From positions 2,976,001 to 3,040,000 of the forward strand of contig NZ_AP021881.1 in NCBI RefSeq assembly GCF_009937995.1: 64,000 nucleotides of DNA, read 5' to 3'. The position numbers were made by a program, and so were the translations under genes. The notes under the pieces are model-generated. The model did no database searches, had not been told where the DNA came from, and worked only from the letters and a program-made list of their open reading frames with translations. This stretch comes from Sulfuriferula nivalis. Its GTDB lineage: Bacteria; Pseudomonadota; Gammaproteobacteria; Burkholderiales; Sulfuriferulaceae. Below, piece after piece: positions 37,290-47,902 of the stretch; position 1 is the first letter of the stretch; each line of letters opens with the position of its first letter.

Positions 37290-39031
37290 TAACCTGCTCT
37301 GTCAGCCGATGGCAAATATTGCTTAAAAGATTTTAATTCGCCACTATCCAGCGACGGCGTAGTAATCACGGTAGGGCGCAAAAAAATGACTAATTCAGTC
37401 TGTTGTATATTGCGTTCATGCTGCCCAAATAACGGACCCACATCATCAGAACGTGACAAGCCGGGAATGCCATCACGCGCACGACTGCTATCATCTTGCA
37501 TCAACCCGCCCAGTATCACTGTTTGCCCACTGCCTACCTGCAATACCGACTCCATTTCACGCACTTGTATGACCGGAATTTTATTAGTCAGCGGTGCGAC
37601 GATACTAGGATTTGGGTCTACCGCGTCCCCAACCTTGCGTGAAATAGTCGGCCGCACATTCAACATCACCATGCCGTTGTCAGCAACTTGGGGCGTCAGA
37701 CTCATTACCAAACCTACAGGCACGGTTTGCGGCGTTGTGGTGTAGGTAGTAACTGGCGCACTATTATTGGAACTCACCGTATCAGCCTTGATATTGAAAT
37801 ACACCAAGTTATCTACGACTTTAAGCAGCGCAGTTTGATTATTGATCGCCATGAGTTTAGGGCTGGATAACACACGCAGACTGCCAAATGACTCGAGTAA
37901 ATTAAGTGTGGCGCTATATTTTTGATCTTGAAAACCGCCACTGAAAAAGGGGGTAAGCGTATTCGCTAAATTGCTGCCAGCATTGGCATTAGTGCTAAAA
38001 AACCAGCCAGCACCACCGCTGGCGACAACGCGCTGCCAGTCTATCCCCATTTTGTATTGATCTTTGAGACTGACTTCGACGATAGTCGCCTCAATCAGCA
38101 CCTGACGCTGGCTTGCTACATTTACCAGCCGCAAATAATCCTGCACCAGACGCTGTTGCCGTTCTGTGCCGACTACACTGACTGACCCTGTAACAGGATT
38201 CACCACCACATCATGCCTGGCAAGGTTTTCGGCTTGCGGTGAGTTAATCTGGTTACCAAACACCTCTTTATACAAACCGGGTGCCGCTGCACCCGCTCGT
38301 GCTACTGCCTGCGCCTGAAGCAGACGCTCACTACGGGCAGTATTTTCAGCATTAACCCGCTGCTGCTTATCTTCTTGCCGCTGACTTGCCAGACGTGTTG
38401 CGATCAACATGGATCGCAAGTTATCCTCCAGGACTTCCCAGAAATTATTATTAGACTTGCTAGCCACTGTCGTCGCCGAGCTATTACCCGTCGCATCACC
38501 ACCCTCTTTAACCACGCCGCTACCCGTACTCGCAATTTTCGCTGCCACACCTATGCTGGAATCAGTATTTCGCGATAGATTTACATAATTAACATGATAA
38601 GTTTCAAGATATGGCGTGTCAGACAAAATAGATAGCGTATTACCCTCCATGCGATAGCGAATATTTACTTGCCGTGCCACACGCGCGAGTATCGCATCAA
38701 ACGGCTCATTCACCGCATTCAACGTTACATTACCGGTGATACCAGGATGAATATCAATATTGCGATTAGTATCTCGCGCCAAAGCGAACAGCAATTCTTT
38801 GACTGGAACATCATGCACCACCACCGTGTAAGTCAATGGCTTAGCCTCAGGAACGACTGGAATTGGTGCAGATACTGGTGGCACCACCGCAACAGTGACT
38901 GGCGGTAGCGTGATAGATGCCTGTATGTGACCGGGCGACTGCTTAATCGTATTCGGCGGCACACATGCCGACAACAGCAACGTAAACGACAACCACGCCC
39001 ACCCCCTCTGAAATAACAGACCCACAGCCAT
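37289..39031 (-). CDS. Outer-membrane secretin, MshL-like
   Basis: A 580-residue secretin and the first gene of the operon. A lipobox-like LLSAC (C23) follows a hydrophobic signal, so it may be lipidated. An N-domain (VVHDVPVKELLFALARD, ~72-130) precedes secretin repeats, and the conserved C-terminal secretin domain begins about residue 310 and includes DNLVYFNIK and GLVMSLTPQVADNGMVML. The Y-x-V-N-Y-V-N-L-S-R-N-T line matches MshL of MSHA pili better than PilQ or GspD. It should form the outer-membrane pore; whether the fibre is retracted or used for secretion is not shown. Confidence 0.9.
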   Translation of the reverse strand: MAVGLLFQRGWAWLSFTLLLSACVPPNTIKQSPGHIQASITLPPVTVAVVPPVSAPIPVVPEAKPLTYTVVVHDVPVKELLFALARDTNRNIDIHPGITGNVTLNAVNEPFDAILARVARQVNIRYRMEGNTLSILSDTPYLETYHVNYVNLSRNTDSSIGVAAKIASTGSGVVKEGGDATGNSSATTVASKSNNNFWEVLEDNLRSMLIATRLASQRQEDKQQRVNAENTARSERLLQAQAVARAGAAAPGLYKEVFGNQINSPQAENLARHDVVVNPVTGSVSVVGTERQQRLVQDYLRLVNVASQRQVLIEATIVEVSLKDQYKMGIDWQRVVASGGAGWFFSTNANAGSNLANTLTPFFSGGFQDQKYSATLNLLESFGSLRVLSSPKLMAINNQTALLKVVDNLVYFNIKADTVSSNNSAPVTTYTTTPQTVPVGLVMSLTPQVADNGMVMLNVRPTISRKVGDAVDPNPSIVAPLTNKIPVIQVREMESVLQVGSGQTVILGGLMQDDSSRARDGIPGLSRSDDVGPLFGQHERNIQQTELVIFLRPTVITTPSLDSGELKSFKQYLPSADRAG

Positions 39032-39240
39032 CCCCCTGAATGATTATTTATGTTTTTTGTAAGTTATTTGTAAGATTTTATATAACAAAATTTAGAAAGT
39101 AAATATGGAAATTAAGTAATATTTACACCCACAAAAAATTGCGGGTTCGCATTAGGTTGCGCTATCTAGCACAGTCAAGATGAGAGCTCGCACTTCTCAT
39201 GATAGAATTGCTGATTTGCTAACTTACGCGACAAATCATC

Positions 39241-39664
39241 ATGAAAGATTTTATTCAGTATCTTGCCAGTCAAAGCCGTGTACCCAGCCCAGCAGTGAAC
39301 AGTGGGCTTGACGATGCATTGACTCATCTGGACAACACCTTGGCCGGTATCGCAGCTGCACTACAAGTTGAATATATTGGACCTTATGTCGGCGTTGAAA
39401 CCCTGAAAGCGCACGCAATGGTAATCCGCGCGCATGAATGGCAAATACACAAACCCACCTGGAGCATGAAAATCTGCTCCGCGGTCCCTGAAGCCAACTA
39501 CCGCGCAGAGTGGCCAGCGCAAGGCGCAAGTCGTTTACGCAAACAACTCATAGTGAAAGCGTTACCAGAATTTTTTGCAGGATATACTGCAGCTGTACAA
39601 GCTGCTAATAAATTGGACACGCCGGCAGGCCAGCGTTTAGCGGCGATTAATACACAATTCAATC

Positions 39665-39672
<8 letters not shown>
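39241..39672 (+). CDS. Conserved hypothetical protein
   Basis: A 143-residue soluble protein that I cannot assign. There is no signal peptide or membrane segment and only one cysteine, near residue 79. The sequence is mixed helical and beta, with clustered Trp/His near 66-76. The ATG is the first base of the window-scale unit divergent from the secretin operon, and the stop overlaps the hydrolase start by 8 bases, so the two are probably one operon. Its role may be tied to that esterase, but no direct sign of function is visible. Confidence 0.6.
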
Positions 39673-40545
<873 letters not shown>

Positions 40546-41037
40546 TTACAATTTAATCAAATTTATTTTTTGCTGCAGCCGCGTCAATACCACGGGGCGC
40601 ACATAAGGGCTGACATTACCGCCTAACATCGCAATTTCACGCACCATACTGGCAGAGACAAACATAAACTGCTCTGCGGGCGTCAAAAATACGGTTTCGA
40701 CTTGCGGATTCAAATTACGATTCATGCCAGCCAACTGAAATTCATACTCAAAGTCGGACACCGCACGCAAGCCACGCAAGACTATATGCGATGATTGAGC
40801 GGCAACAAAATCCATAAGCAATCCAGAAAAACCCAGCACTCTCACATTCGGCATGTCAGAAAACACTTCCTGAGCCATTGCCACGCGCGTATCCAGATCA
40901 AAAAATGGCTGTTTATGCCCACCCAACGCAACCGCAACAACAATCTCGTCGAATATGCGCGTTGCACGTCGTACCAAATCTTCATGTCCGCAGGTCACTG
41001 GGTCAAACGTGCCAGGGTAAACTGCAATTTTATGCAT
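40546..41037 (-). CDS. coaD: Phosphopantetheine adenylyltransferase
   Basis: Transfers AMP to 4'-phosphopantetheine to give dephospho-CoA, the fourth CoA step. The N-terminus HKIAVYPGTFDPVTCGHEDLV carries the T/HxGH nucleotide motif, with LRGLRAVSDFEYE and FVSASMVREIA downstream. I used the ATG at 41037, giving 163 residues near the usual 160; an ATG at 41043 would overlap rsmD by 14 bases. With coaBC at 10457-11647, two CoA steps are covered in the window. Confidence 0.97.
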   Translation of the reverse strand: MHKIAVYPGTFDPVTCGHEDLVRRATRIFDEIVVAVALGGHKQPFFDLDTRVAMAQEVFSDMPNVRVLGFSGLLMDFVAAQSSHIVLRGLRAVSDFEYEFQLAGMNRNLNPQVETVFLTPAEQFMFVSASMVREIAMLGGNVSPYVRPVVLTRLQQKINLIKL

Positions 41038-41590
41038 GGTCATCCAGTTTTAGCAAATTAAAATGCGCCCGCCCGGCACGCCCTTCGCGCCATACAGTCC
41101 AGCCGGCTGGCACATCCAGGCTGCCATCGTGCTCAACATAAACATATGCACTAGGTTTAACAATCGCCGGCAAAATCGTCAAAATCGCCGCCTGCAATTT
41201 ACTTGCAAACGGTGGGTCTATGAACACCAGATCAAATCTCGCCGGTGCTGCTTGAGTCAGCCATTTTACGCCATCTGCACATTCAAGAATAATATTGTTT
41301 GCAGCAAGCATAGCAATATTTTCACGTAATGCATTACACACTGTACGATTACGCTCTACCATCACCACTTGCGCAGCACCTCTGGAAGCAGCCTCAAACC
41401 CCAGCGCACCACTACCCGCAAATAAATCCAGGCAATACCAGCCTGGCAAATCCTGTCCTAACCAGTTAAACAATTTTTCCCGCACCGCATCAGCAGTAGG
41501 GCGCAACCCTTCTGCATCGGGAAAATCCAGTAACCGACGCCGCCATTGTCCGCCAATAATACGCACACGATTACGTTGCGCAGACTTCAT
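41030..41590 (-). CDS. rsmD: 16S rRNA (guanine966-N2)-methyltransferase
   Basis: A 186-residue SAM-dependent enzyme that methylates G966 near the ribosomal P site. The SAM-binding loop YCLDLFAGSGALGFEA is near 53-68 and the catalytic DPPF motif is in VFIDPPF near 123-129. Full length. It overlaps the M16 gene upstream (ATGA) and coaD downstream. The rsmD-coaD pair is a common gene order. Confidence 0.96.
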   Translation of the reverse strand: MKSAQRNRVRIIGGQWRRRLLDFPDAEGLRPTADAVREKLFNWLGQDLPGWYCLDLFAGSGALGFEAASRGAAQVVMVERNRTVCNALRENIAMLAANNIILECADGVKWLTQAAPARFDLVFIDPPFASKLQAAILTILPAIVKPSAYVYVEHDGSLDVPAGWTVWREGRAGRAHFNLLKLDDHA

Positions 41591-42912
41591 TTAATGACTA
41601 CACCACCAACCACCACAGTTGCGAGTTTACTTACATTGATACGACGAGAAAATGCACTTTTAATCTGATCCACCGTGACATCCGCAACATGCTTGGGGAA
41701 ATCATCCAGATATGTCAGCGGCAATTGGTAATACCCCATCATCGCAATATATTCGAGCAATTCTTTATTGCTATCGATGCGTAATGGGAAGCCACCTATG
41801 ATGTTGTTTTTAGCCTGGGTCAATTCCGCATCAGTCACACCGCCACTGATAAACGTATCCAAAGTATCACGCACCACGGCCAAAGCCTGATCAGTCTGCT
41901 CAGCCTTAGTCTGCAAACCTATCTGGAATGCGCCAGCTTGCTTCATAGGCATGAAATAACTGTAAACACTGTATGCCAGGCCACGTTTTTGTCGCACTTC
42001 TTCCATCAAACGCGAATCAAACCCACCACCGCCTAAAATGTAATTCCCCACATACAAGGCATAATAATCTGGGTCACCACGCGCAACCCCAGGCTGTCCT
42101 ATCAAAATTTGGCTCTGTTTAGCCGGATAAGGAATCGTGCGCGACACCGCTTTAGCCAATGACATCACCGCTGGGATATCTGTATTCGCAGCCAGACTGG
42201 CAGCAGGTAGGCTGGCTGTCAGTTGCTGCGCAATGCCATCAGCCTGTGTTTTGGTGATATCGCCTATCATCGCAATCACCGCATGATTAGCGTTATAGTG
42301 CGTTTGGTAAAACTCATGCAAATCAGCTGCAGTTAATTTGCTTACCGTCGGTATTTCACCCGACTCGCGATTACCGTAAGGATGTCCAGCAAAAACCACC
42401 TGTGCAAATGCACGCGCCGCTAAACTTGCAGGTTCAGCTTCTGAAGCTCTCAACGCTGCAATAACACGGGCCTTTTCCCGTTCCACAATATTTGCCGCGA
42501 ACGTAGGCGCATTGAGCACTTGCGTCAACATTGCCAATGCCGCCTGTCGTTCTTCGGTACGGCTCAAGGTACGCAAAGTTACCCCAGCACGATCAGCATC
42601 CAGACGCCCACCTAGCTGGGCACCGACATCCGCCAAATTACTCGCAATTTGATTATCGGTCAGGTTACCCGCGCCCTGATCTAGCATTCTGTGTGTCAGG
42701 CTGGCCAGGCCCAGCTTATCCGCTGGGTCATACGCACTACCCGCCGCGAAATCAACGCTCACATCGAGCATAGGTAAGTCATGACTTTCAATAAAATACA
42801 CCTGCGCCCCGTTTGCCAACGTCCAATGCTGTACCGGCAATCCAGCCTGCGCATTCAACGTCACCAACATCGCAACAACTAATAATATCCAAGTACGCAT
42901 GCTTTTCCTCAA
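41587..42912 (-). CDS. M16 peptidase-like protein without catalytic motif
   Basis: A 441-residue exported protein (signal peptide ending A-Q-A near residue 23). It has the two-domain M16 fold but at the active position shows GLASLTHRMLDQG where the zinc motif HxxEH should be, so it is probably inactive. It follows the active M16 gene with an ATGA overlap. Such active/inactive pairs act together in the periplasm, like mitochondrial processing peptidase subunits. The substrate is unknown. Confidence 0.9.
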   Translation of the reverse strand: MRKSMRTWILLVVAMLVTLNAQAGLPVQHWTLANGAQVYFIESHDLPMLDVSVDFAAGSAYDPADKLGLASLTHRMLDQGAGNLTDNQIASNLADVGAQLGGRLDADRAGVTLRTLSRTEERQAALAMLTQVLNAPTFAANIVEREKARVIAALRASEAEPASLAARAFAQVVFAGHPYGNRESGEIPTVSKLTAADLHEFYQTHYNANHAVIAMIGDITKTQADGIAQQLTASLPAASLAANTDIPAVMSLAKAVSRTIPYPAKQSQILIGQPGVARGDPDYYALYVGNYILGGGGFDSRLMEEVRQKRGLAYSVYSYFMPMKQAGAFQIGLQTKAEQTDQALAVVRDTLDTFISGGVTDAELTQAKNNIIGGFPLRIDSNKELLEYIAMMGYYQLPLTYLDDFPKHVADVTVDQIKSAFSRRINVSKLATVVVGGVVIK

Positions 42913-44267
42913 TTCAAGTGACGCATACCAGCTACGGGTGCGTGTATCGTTTGTTTATTAATCGGCTGCGGATCCAGCGTGGCAACCGTCAACTCATTAT
43001 CTACCAGATATTTACGCGCTACTGCCTGCACTTGTGCAGCGGTTACTGCCTGCACCTTGTTTACATGATCTGCCACAGCAGCTACAGGCAACCCTGCCGA
43101 TACATATTCACCCAACTGCATTGCCTGATAAAAAGTGGAATCCCGCTGATATACATTATTTGCAATCACTTGCGCCTTAACCCGCTTCAACTCATCCGCA
43201 CTCACACCCGTTTGTATGATGGCAGTCACTTGGGCTCGCAATGCCGACTCTAAATCAGCAACCGTCTTCCCCTGAGTCGGCGTACCGTCGAGCATGAACA
43301 AACCTGGACCACGCGCCACCAGATCATAACTTGCTCCTGCCTGACTGGCGATACGCTGTTCACGCACTAACACACGTCCTAAGCGTGCAGCCTCATTACC
43401 ATCCAGTATGCCCGCCAACACTTCTAGCGCATATGGCTCAGTGTCTTGCACCGCGTCCCGCAACACAGGAACATGATACGCCATCAACACGTAAGGTAAT
43501 TTTGCAGGGGCTTTAACGTTGATCCGCTTAATGCCATCTTGGTCTGGCTCTACTTGTGGCTTACGCACAGGCAGCGGTTTGCTTGCTATCCCGGCAAAAT
43601 ACTGCGTCGCTAATGTCTTGACGTCAGCCACAGTCACATCCCCGACCACCACTAACGTAGCATTATTTGGCGCATACCAACGCTGATACCAATCGCGCGC
43701 ATCATTGACTGTCATGTTCTCAATATCGTTCATCCAGCCGATGACAGGGCGACGATAAGGATGCGCCTGAAATGCTACCGACATCATGTTTTCATAAACC
43801 AAAGCTTGCGGCTGATCGTCAGTGCGCATACGCCGCTCTTCCATTACCACTTTATTTTCCTTGGCAAAGCTCTCGTCATTTAACAGCAGATTATGCATAC
43901 GATCGGCTTCCAGCCGTAACGCCAACGCCAGTTGATCTTTCTGCAATTGTTCAAAGTACACAGTCTCATCCGTATTGGTAAACGCGTTTTCGCGTCCACC
44001 CGCTGCGGCGATCAGCTTGGAGAACTGTCCTTCCGGTACATCTTTAGTGCCTTTGAACATCATGTGCTCAAGCATGTGTGCCACGCCTGTCGTACCATTA
44101 AACTCATCCATACTGCCCGCGCGATACCAGACCTGGCTCACTACTATTGGTGCACGATGATCCTCTTGCACTATCACTTGCAAGCCATTATCCAGCGCAA
44201 ACTGCTGTACCGCTGCAGCAGCAGGTAGGCTCATACACATCAAGCCTGTTATTAACCAACGTTTCAT
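42909..44267 (-). CDS. M16 family zinc peptidase
   Basis: A 452-residue exported metallopeptidase with a signal peptide (~1-19). The inverted zinc motif H64-M-L-E67-H68 lies in GVAHMLEHMMFKG, with the third ligand in the VVMEERRMR region about 75 residues on. It is the first gene of the operon M16a-M16b-rsmD-coaD-fdx. Together with the inactive partner it should form a periplasmic processing enzyme of the pitrilysin type. An ATG start is followed by a short basic region. Confidence 0.94.
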   Translation of the reverse strand: MKRWLITGLMCMSLPAAAAVQQFALDNGLQVIVQEDHRAPIVVSQVWYRAGSMDEFNGTTGVAHMLEHMMFKGTKDVPEGQFSKLIAAAGGRENAFTNTDETVYFEQLQKDQLALALRLEADRMHNLLLNDESFAKENKVVMEERRMRTDDQPQALVYENMMSVAFQAHPYRRPVIGWMNDIENMTVNDARDWYQRWYAPNNATLVVVGDVTVADVKTLATQYFAGIASKPLPVRKPQVEPDQDGIKRINVKAPAKLPYVLMAYHVPVLRDAVQDTEPYALEVLAGILDGNEAARLGRVLVREQRIASQAGASYDLVARGPGLFMLDGTPTQGKTVADLESALRAQVTAIIQTGVSADELKRVKAQVIANNVYQRDSTFYQAMQLGEYVSAGLPVAAVADHVNKVQAVTAAQVQAVARKYLVDNELTVATLDPQPINKQTIHAPVAGMRHLN

Positions 44268-44359
44268 GTTTTTCCTTCACCTTAGAGATAGCACGCGCAG
44301 ACTCAAATCCGCGTGATAAAATAACATTCTATTTAACCTATTGAAAGACTATCCTTATC

Positions 44360-45424
44360 GTGTTTAGTTTCTTCAAAAAAAAATCACCTGAACCAGTATT
44401 GGACACAGCGCCAGATTTGCCAGTTGTTCAGCCGCTCGTCGACCCTGTTATTGTTGAAACCGAAACTGAACTGAGTGTACCGCCTGCAGTGGCGCCCGGC
44501 AAACCAAGCTGGGCACAACGACTCAAACAAGGACTTTCACGTACCCGTGAACAGCTAGGCAAACAGCTAACTGGCCTGTTTAGTCTGGGTGGCAAAATTG
44601 ACGAAGACTTATTCGAGGAACTGGAAACTATACTCCTCACTGCCGATGTCGGTATTGAAGCGACGCAAACACTGCTTGATCAATTACGTAGCAGAGTCAA
44701 AAAAGACAAGCTTACCGAAGCGGCACAATTACAAGGTGCGCTACAGGACGCATTAATTACATTACTGCAACCACTGGAGTCTGAACTCGACATCAGCACC
44801 CACAATCCCTTTGTCATTATGATGGTCGGCGTAAATGGTGCCGGCAAAACTACGACCATAGGTAAATTAGCAAAATTTTACCAGGCACAAGGTAAATCCG
44901 TCTTACTTGCAGCTGGCGACACTTTCCGTGCAGCAGCTCGTGAACAGCTCATGGTATGGGGGGAACGCAACAATGTGACTGTCATCGCTCAGGATGGTGG
45001 TGACTCGGCTGCGGTCATTTTTGATGCTATCGCCGCGGCACGTGCCCGCGGAATCGACATCGTGTTAGCCGATACAGCTGGCCGCCTGCCTACCCAGGCA
45101 CATTTAATGGAAGAAATACGCAAAGTAAAACGCGTCATCCAGAAAACCGACCCTGCTGCGCCGCACGAAGTACTCCTCGTCCTGGACGCAAACACGGGAC
45201 AAAATGCGGTTACCCAGGTCAAAACCTTTGACGATGTGCTGGGCGTAACTGGATTAGTACTGACCAAGCTCGACGGCACTGCCAAAGGCGGGGTAATCGC
45301 GGCCATTGCTAAATCTCGACCACACCCGATACGTTTTATCGGCGTTGGAGAAAGCTTGGATGATTTACGTCCCTTTGTAGCCAGTGAGTTTGTCCATGCT
45401 TTATTTGAAAGCAATCCTTCATGA
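44360..45424 (+). CDS. ftsY: Signal recognition particle receptor FtsY
   Basis: A 354-residue GTPase that receives SRP-bound ribosomes at the membrane. After a short acidic A region comes the N domain (~60-140) and the G domain with G1 GVNGAGKTTTIGKLA (~153-167), DTFRAAAREQL, DTAGRLPTQ and TKLDGTAKGG. It starts with GTG (MFSFFKKK), as sometimes seen in this family, with no good nearby ATG. It overlaps ftsE by four bases. This is the conserved ftsY-ftsE-ftsX-rpoH order. Confidence 0.97.
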   Translation: MFSFFKKKSPEPVLDTAPDLPVVQPLVDPVIVETETELSVPPAVAPGKPSWAQRLKQGLSRTREQLGKQLTGLFSLGGKIDEDLFEELETILLTADVGIEATQTLLDQLRSRVKKDKLTEAAQLQGALQDALITLLQPLESELDISTHNPFVIMMVGVNGAGKTTTIGKLAKFYQAQGKSVLLAAGDTFRAAAREQLMVWGERNNVTVIAQDGGDSAAVIFDAIAAARARGIDIVLADTAGRLPTQAHLMEEIRKVKRVIQKTDPAAPHEVLLVLDANTGQNAVTQVKTFDDVLGVTGLVLTKLDGTAKGGVIAAIAKSRPHPIRFIGVGESLDDLRPFVASEFVHALFESNPS

Positions 45425-46068
45425 TAGGTCTTGAAAAAGTCAGCAAACGCTACCCTGGTGGCCATGATGCTCTATCCAATGTCACGTTGGAAATCGAAGC
45501 GGGCGAGCTGGTTTTCCTCACTGGCCATTCAGGTGCAGGCAAAAGTACGCTTATCAAACTCATCGCTTCGATAGAACGCCCCACCGGTGGCACAATTTAC
45601 GTCAACAACCATAATGTCAGCAAGATTCGTCGTGCTGCTATTCCCTACTTACGCCGGAATATGGGGCTGATTTTTCAAGACCATAAACTTTTATTCGATC
45701 GCAATGTTATTCAAAACGTACTATTGCCTTTGGAAATAGCAGGGTACTCACGACATGACGCCTATGCCCGTGCACGGGCGGCATTAGATAAAGTAGGATT
45801 ACTGCAACGTGAAAAAGCCAACCCTATTGCGCTATCAGGTGGTGAACAGCAACGGGTATGCATAGCTCGAGCCGTCGTATCCAGACCCACGCTATTGCTG
45901 GCTGATGAGCCAACAGGCAATTTAGATAATGCATACGCCACAGAAATTATGCAGATGTTTAAAGCATTCCACCAAGCTGGCACAACCATTATCATTTCAA
46001 CACACGATCAGTCTGCTATCGACAATGGCCGTGTCATTCATCTGGAACATGGCAAGGTAATCTCATGA
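45421..46068 (+). CDS. ftsE: Cell division ABC transporter ATPase FtsE
   Basis: A 215-residue ABC ATPase: Walker [10 protein letters not shown] (~37-45), ABC signature LSGGEQQRV (~138-146), Walker [13 protein letters not shown] and switch His. It works with FtsX at the divisome to trigger peptidoglycan hydrolase activity through EnvC-type partners rather than to move a solute. It overlaps ftsY upstream and ftsX downstream, both by ATGA. Confidence 0.97.
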   Translation: MIGLEKVSKRYPGGHDALSNVTLEIEAGELVFLTGHSGAGKSTLIKLIASIERPTGGTIYVNNHNVSKIRRAAIPYLRRNMGLIFQDHKLLFDRNVIQNVLLPLEIAGYSRHDAYARARAALDKVGLLQREKANPIALSGGEQQRVCIARAVVSRPTLLLADEPTGNLDNAYATEIMQMFKAFHQAGTTIIISTHDQSAIDNGRVIHLEHGKVIS

Positions 46069-46967
46069 AGACCTGGCTCATACATCATCGACTAGCGATT
46101 ATGGCTACATTAAAGCAAATGTGGGGCACACCGCTTGCCAGTTTGTTGACTTTATTTGCGATCGGCATCACGCTGAGTTTACCTACAGGCATGCTGGTCA
46201 TACTCAACAACGCAAGTGAAATCGCGGCCAACCTGCCCAACCCCAATGAAATTAGCGTATATATGGATGTACACAGCAATGGTGCCAAACTGAAGGCCCA
46301 GTTGTCTGCATTACCTAACGTAGCCCATGTAGAGTTCATTCCTAAACAAACTGCACTCACGCAAATTGGACAGCAACTTAATCTTGGACAGCTGATTAAT
46401 GAGCTACCACAGAACCCTCTGCCTGATGCCTGGATCATCACACCAGCTAATAATGATATCGACAGCATTAAGAATTTAATTTCACAGCTTGAAAAACTTC
46501 CCGACGTTAACCTAGTTCAATCCGATCACATATGGTCACAACGCCTTGATGCCCTACTGAAATTGGGACAAAACATGCTAATGTTACTTGCGGGGATACT
46601 GGCTTTTGCCCTCATTGCTATTACAAGTAATACCATACACCTGCAAATTAGCACCCGCCATGCCGAGATTGAAGTTAGCCAATTAATTGGCGCAACTGAC
46701 AGATATATTCGTCGCCCCTTTCTTTATTTTGGTACGATACAGGGCTTACTTGGCGGCATCATTGCATGGTTAATTGTATTTATCTGCATACAGCTACTTA
46801 CGCCACAACTTGTAGCTCTTGGTAAATTGTATGACACACACCTGCTCATTCATGTACTAACTCCAACTGACAGTTTATTGTTACTCGCGCTATCAGCTGC
46901 CATGGGCTGGATTGGTGCTTATTTTGCTGTAAGCCGATCACTGGCTAATATCAGAAAATTTGCCTAA
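46065..46967 (+). CDS. ftsX: Cell division protein FtsX
   Basis: A 300-residue inner-membrane protein with four helices (about 25-50, 170-195, 220-250, 270-295) and an extracellular loop (~60-165) that binds the amidase activator. It couples FtsE ATP hydrolysis to murein hydrolysis at the septum. It overlaps ftsE by four bases. The gap to rpoH is 70 bases and holds the CIRCE element, so rpoH has its own promoter. Confidence 0.95.
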   Translation: MKTWLIHHRLAIMATLKQMWGTPLASLLTLFAIGITLSLPTGMLVILNNASEIAANLPNPNEISVYMDVHSNGAKLKAQLSALPNVAHVEFIPKQTALTQIGQQLNLGQLINELPQNPLPDAWIITPANNDIDSIKNLISQLEKLPDVNLVQSDHIWSQRLDALLKLGQNMLMLLAGILAFALIAITSNTIHLQISTRHAEIEVSQLIGATDRYIRRPFLYFGTIQGLLGGIIAWLIVFICIQLLTPQLVALGKLYDTHLLIHVLTPTDSLLLLALSAAMGWIGAYFAVSRSLANIRKFA

Positions 46968-46985
46968 GTTGGGAACTTCTTATAG

Positions 46986-47012
46986 CTAGCACTCTCTTAC
47001 ATAGAGTGCTAA
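46986..47012. promoter_or_regulatory. CIRCE element (HrcA operator) in front of rpoH
   Basis: CTAGCACTC (46986-46994), nine bases, GAGTGCTAA (47004-47012). The CIRCE consensus is TTAGCACTC-N9-GAGTGCTAA, so only the first base differs. The site lies 25 bases before the rpoH ATG, where HrcA binding would block transcription. HrcA control of rpoH would place the heat-shock sigma factor under the GroEL-titrated repressor. No hrcA gene is in the window. Confidence 0.9.
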
Positions 47013-47037
47013 AATCATTACAGAAGGTATTACCTAC

Positions 47038-47889
47038 ATGACTACAGCTATGAATTTACCTACATTAAGTAACAATGCCACCAGTTTGGAAAACTATATC
47101 CATACGGTGAACAACTACCCCATGCTCACACTGGAAGAAGAAGTGAGTCTGGGCAGGCAACTGCGCGATCAGGGTGACGTTGACGCTGCCAAACATCTAG
47201 TGTTGTCCCATTTACGTGTTGTAGTAAGTATGGCGCGTAAGTTTGTAGGCTATGGTTTGCCCCAAGCGGATTTAATTCAGGAAGGCAATATTGGCCTGAT
47301 GAAAGCAGTCAAACGTTTCGATCCTGACCGTGGTGTTCGTTTAGTGTCATTTGCCATGCACTGGATAAGTGCAGAAATGCATGAATACATCGTACGCAAT
47401 TGGCGCATGGTGAAAATTGCGACCACCAAAGGTCAGCGTAAACTGTTTTTTAACCTGCGCAGCATGAAAACCAGTGGCAGCAGCTTAACGCCAACCGAAA
47501 TCACTGATATTGCCGAGAAACTTGGTGTAAAGCGTGAAGAGGTTATGGAGATGGAGACCCGCTTCAGCGGTCAGGATCTCACGCTGGAGCCATTTGATGA
47601 CGATGGTGAGGAGACTTATGGTCCTTTGGCTTATTTAACTGACGCTGAAGCAGAGCCATCACAAATTTTAGCCCGTGCAGAACATGACCGCTTAAGCAGT
47701 ACTGGTTTAAACAACGCGCTGGCATCATTAGATGAGCGTAGCCGGCATATAGTTGAATCCCGCTGGCTGCAGGAAGAAAATCCTGCAACATTACACGAAC
47801 TGGCTGCTGAGTACAGCATTTCAGCCGAGCGTGTGCGTCAAATCGAGCAAAAAGCAATGCAAAAAATGAAACTTGCACTCCATGCTTAG
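47038..47889 (+). CDS. rpoH: RNA polymerase heat-shock sigma factor
   Basis: A 283-residue sigma-32 protein. Region 2 contains DLIQEGNIGLMKAVKRFDP and the RpoH-specific box QRKLFFNLR near residues 135-143, and region 4 ends with a helix-turn-helix (ERVRQIEQKAMQKMK). It directs RNA polymerase to heat-shock promoters. Its expression is likely controlled by the CIRCE element upstream. A perfect bidirectional terminator follows the stop. It is not fused to ftsX and is in the usual position. Confidence 0.97.
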   Translation: MTTAMNLPTLSNNATSLENYIHTVNNYPMLTLEEEVSLGRQLRDQGDVDAAKHLVLSHLRVVVSMARKFVGYGLPQADLIQEGNIGLMKAVKRFDPDRGVRLVSFAMHWISAEMHEYIVRNWRMVKIATTKGQRKLFFNLRSMKTSGSSLTPTEITDIAEKLGVKREEVMEMETRFSGQDLTLEPFDDDGEETYGPLAYLTDAEAEPSQILARAEHDRLSSTGLNNALASLDERSRHIVESRWLQEENPATLHELAAEYSISAERVRQIEQKAMQKMKLALHA

Positions 47890-47902
47890 GATGTTTTTCG
47901 AT

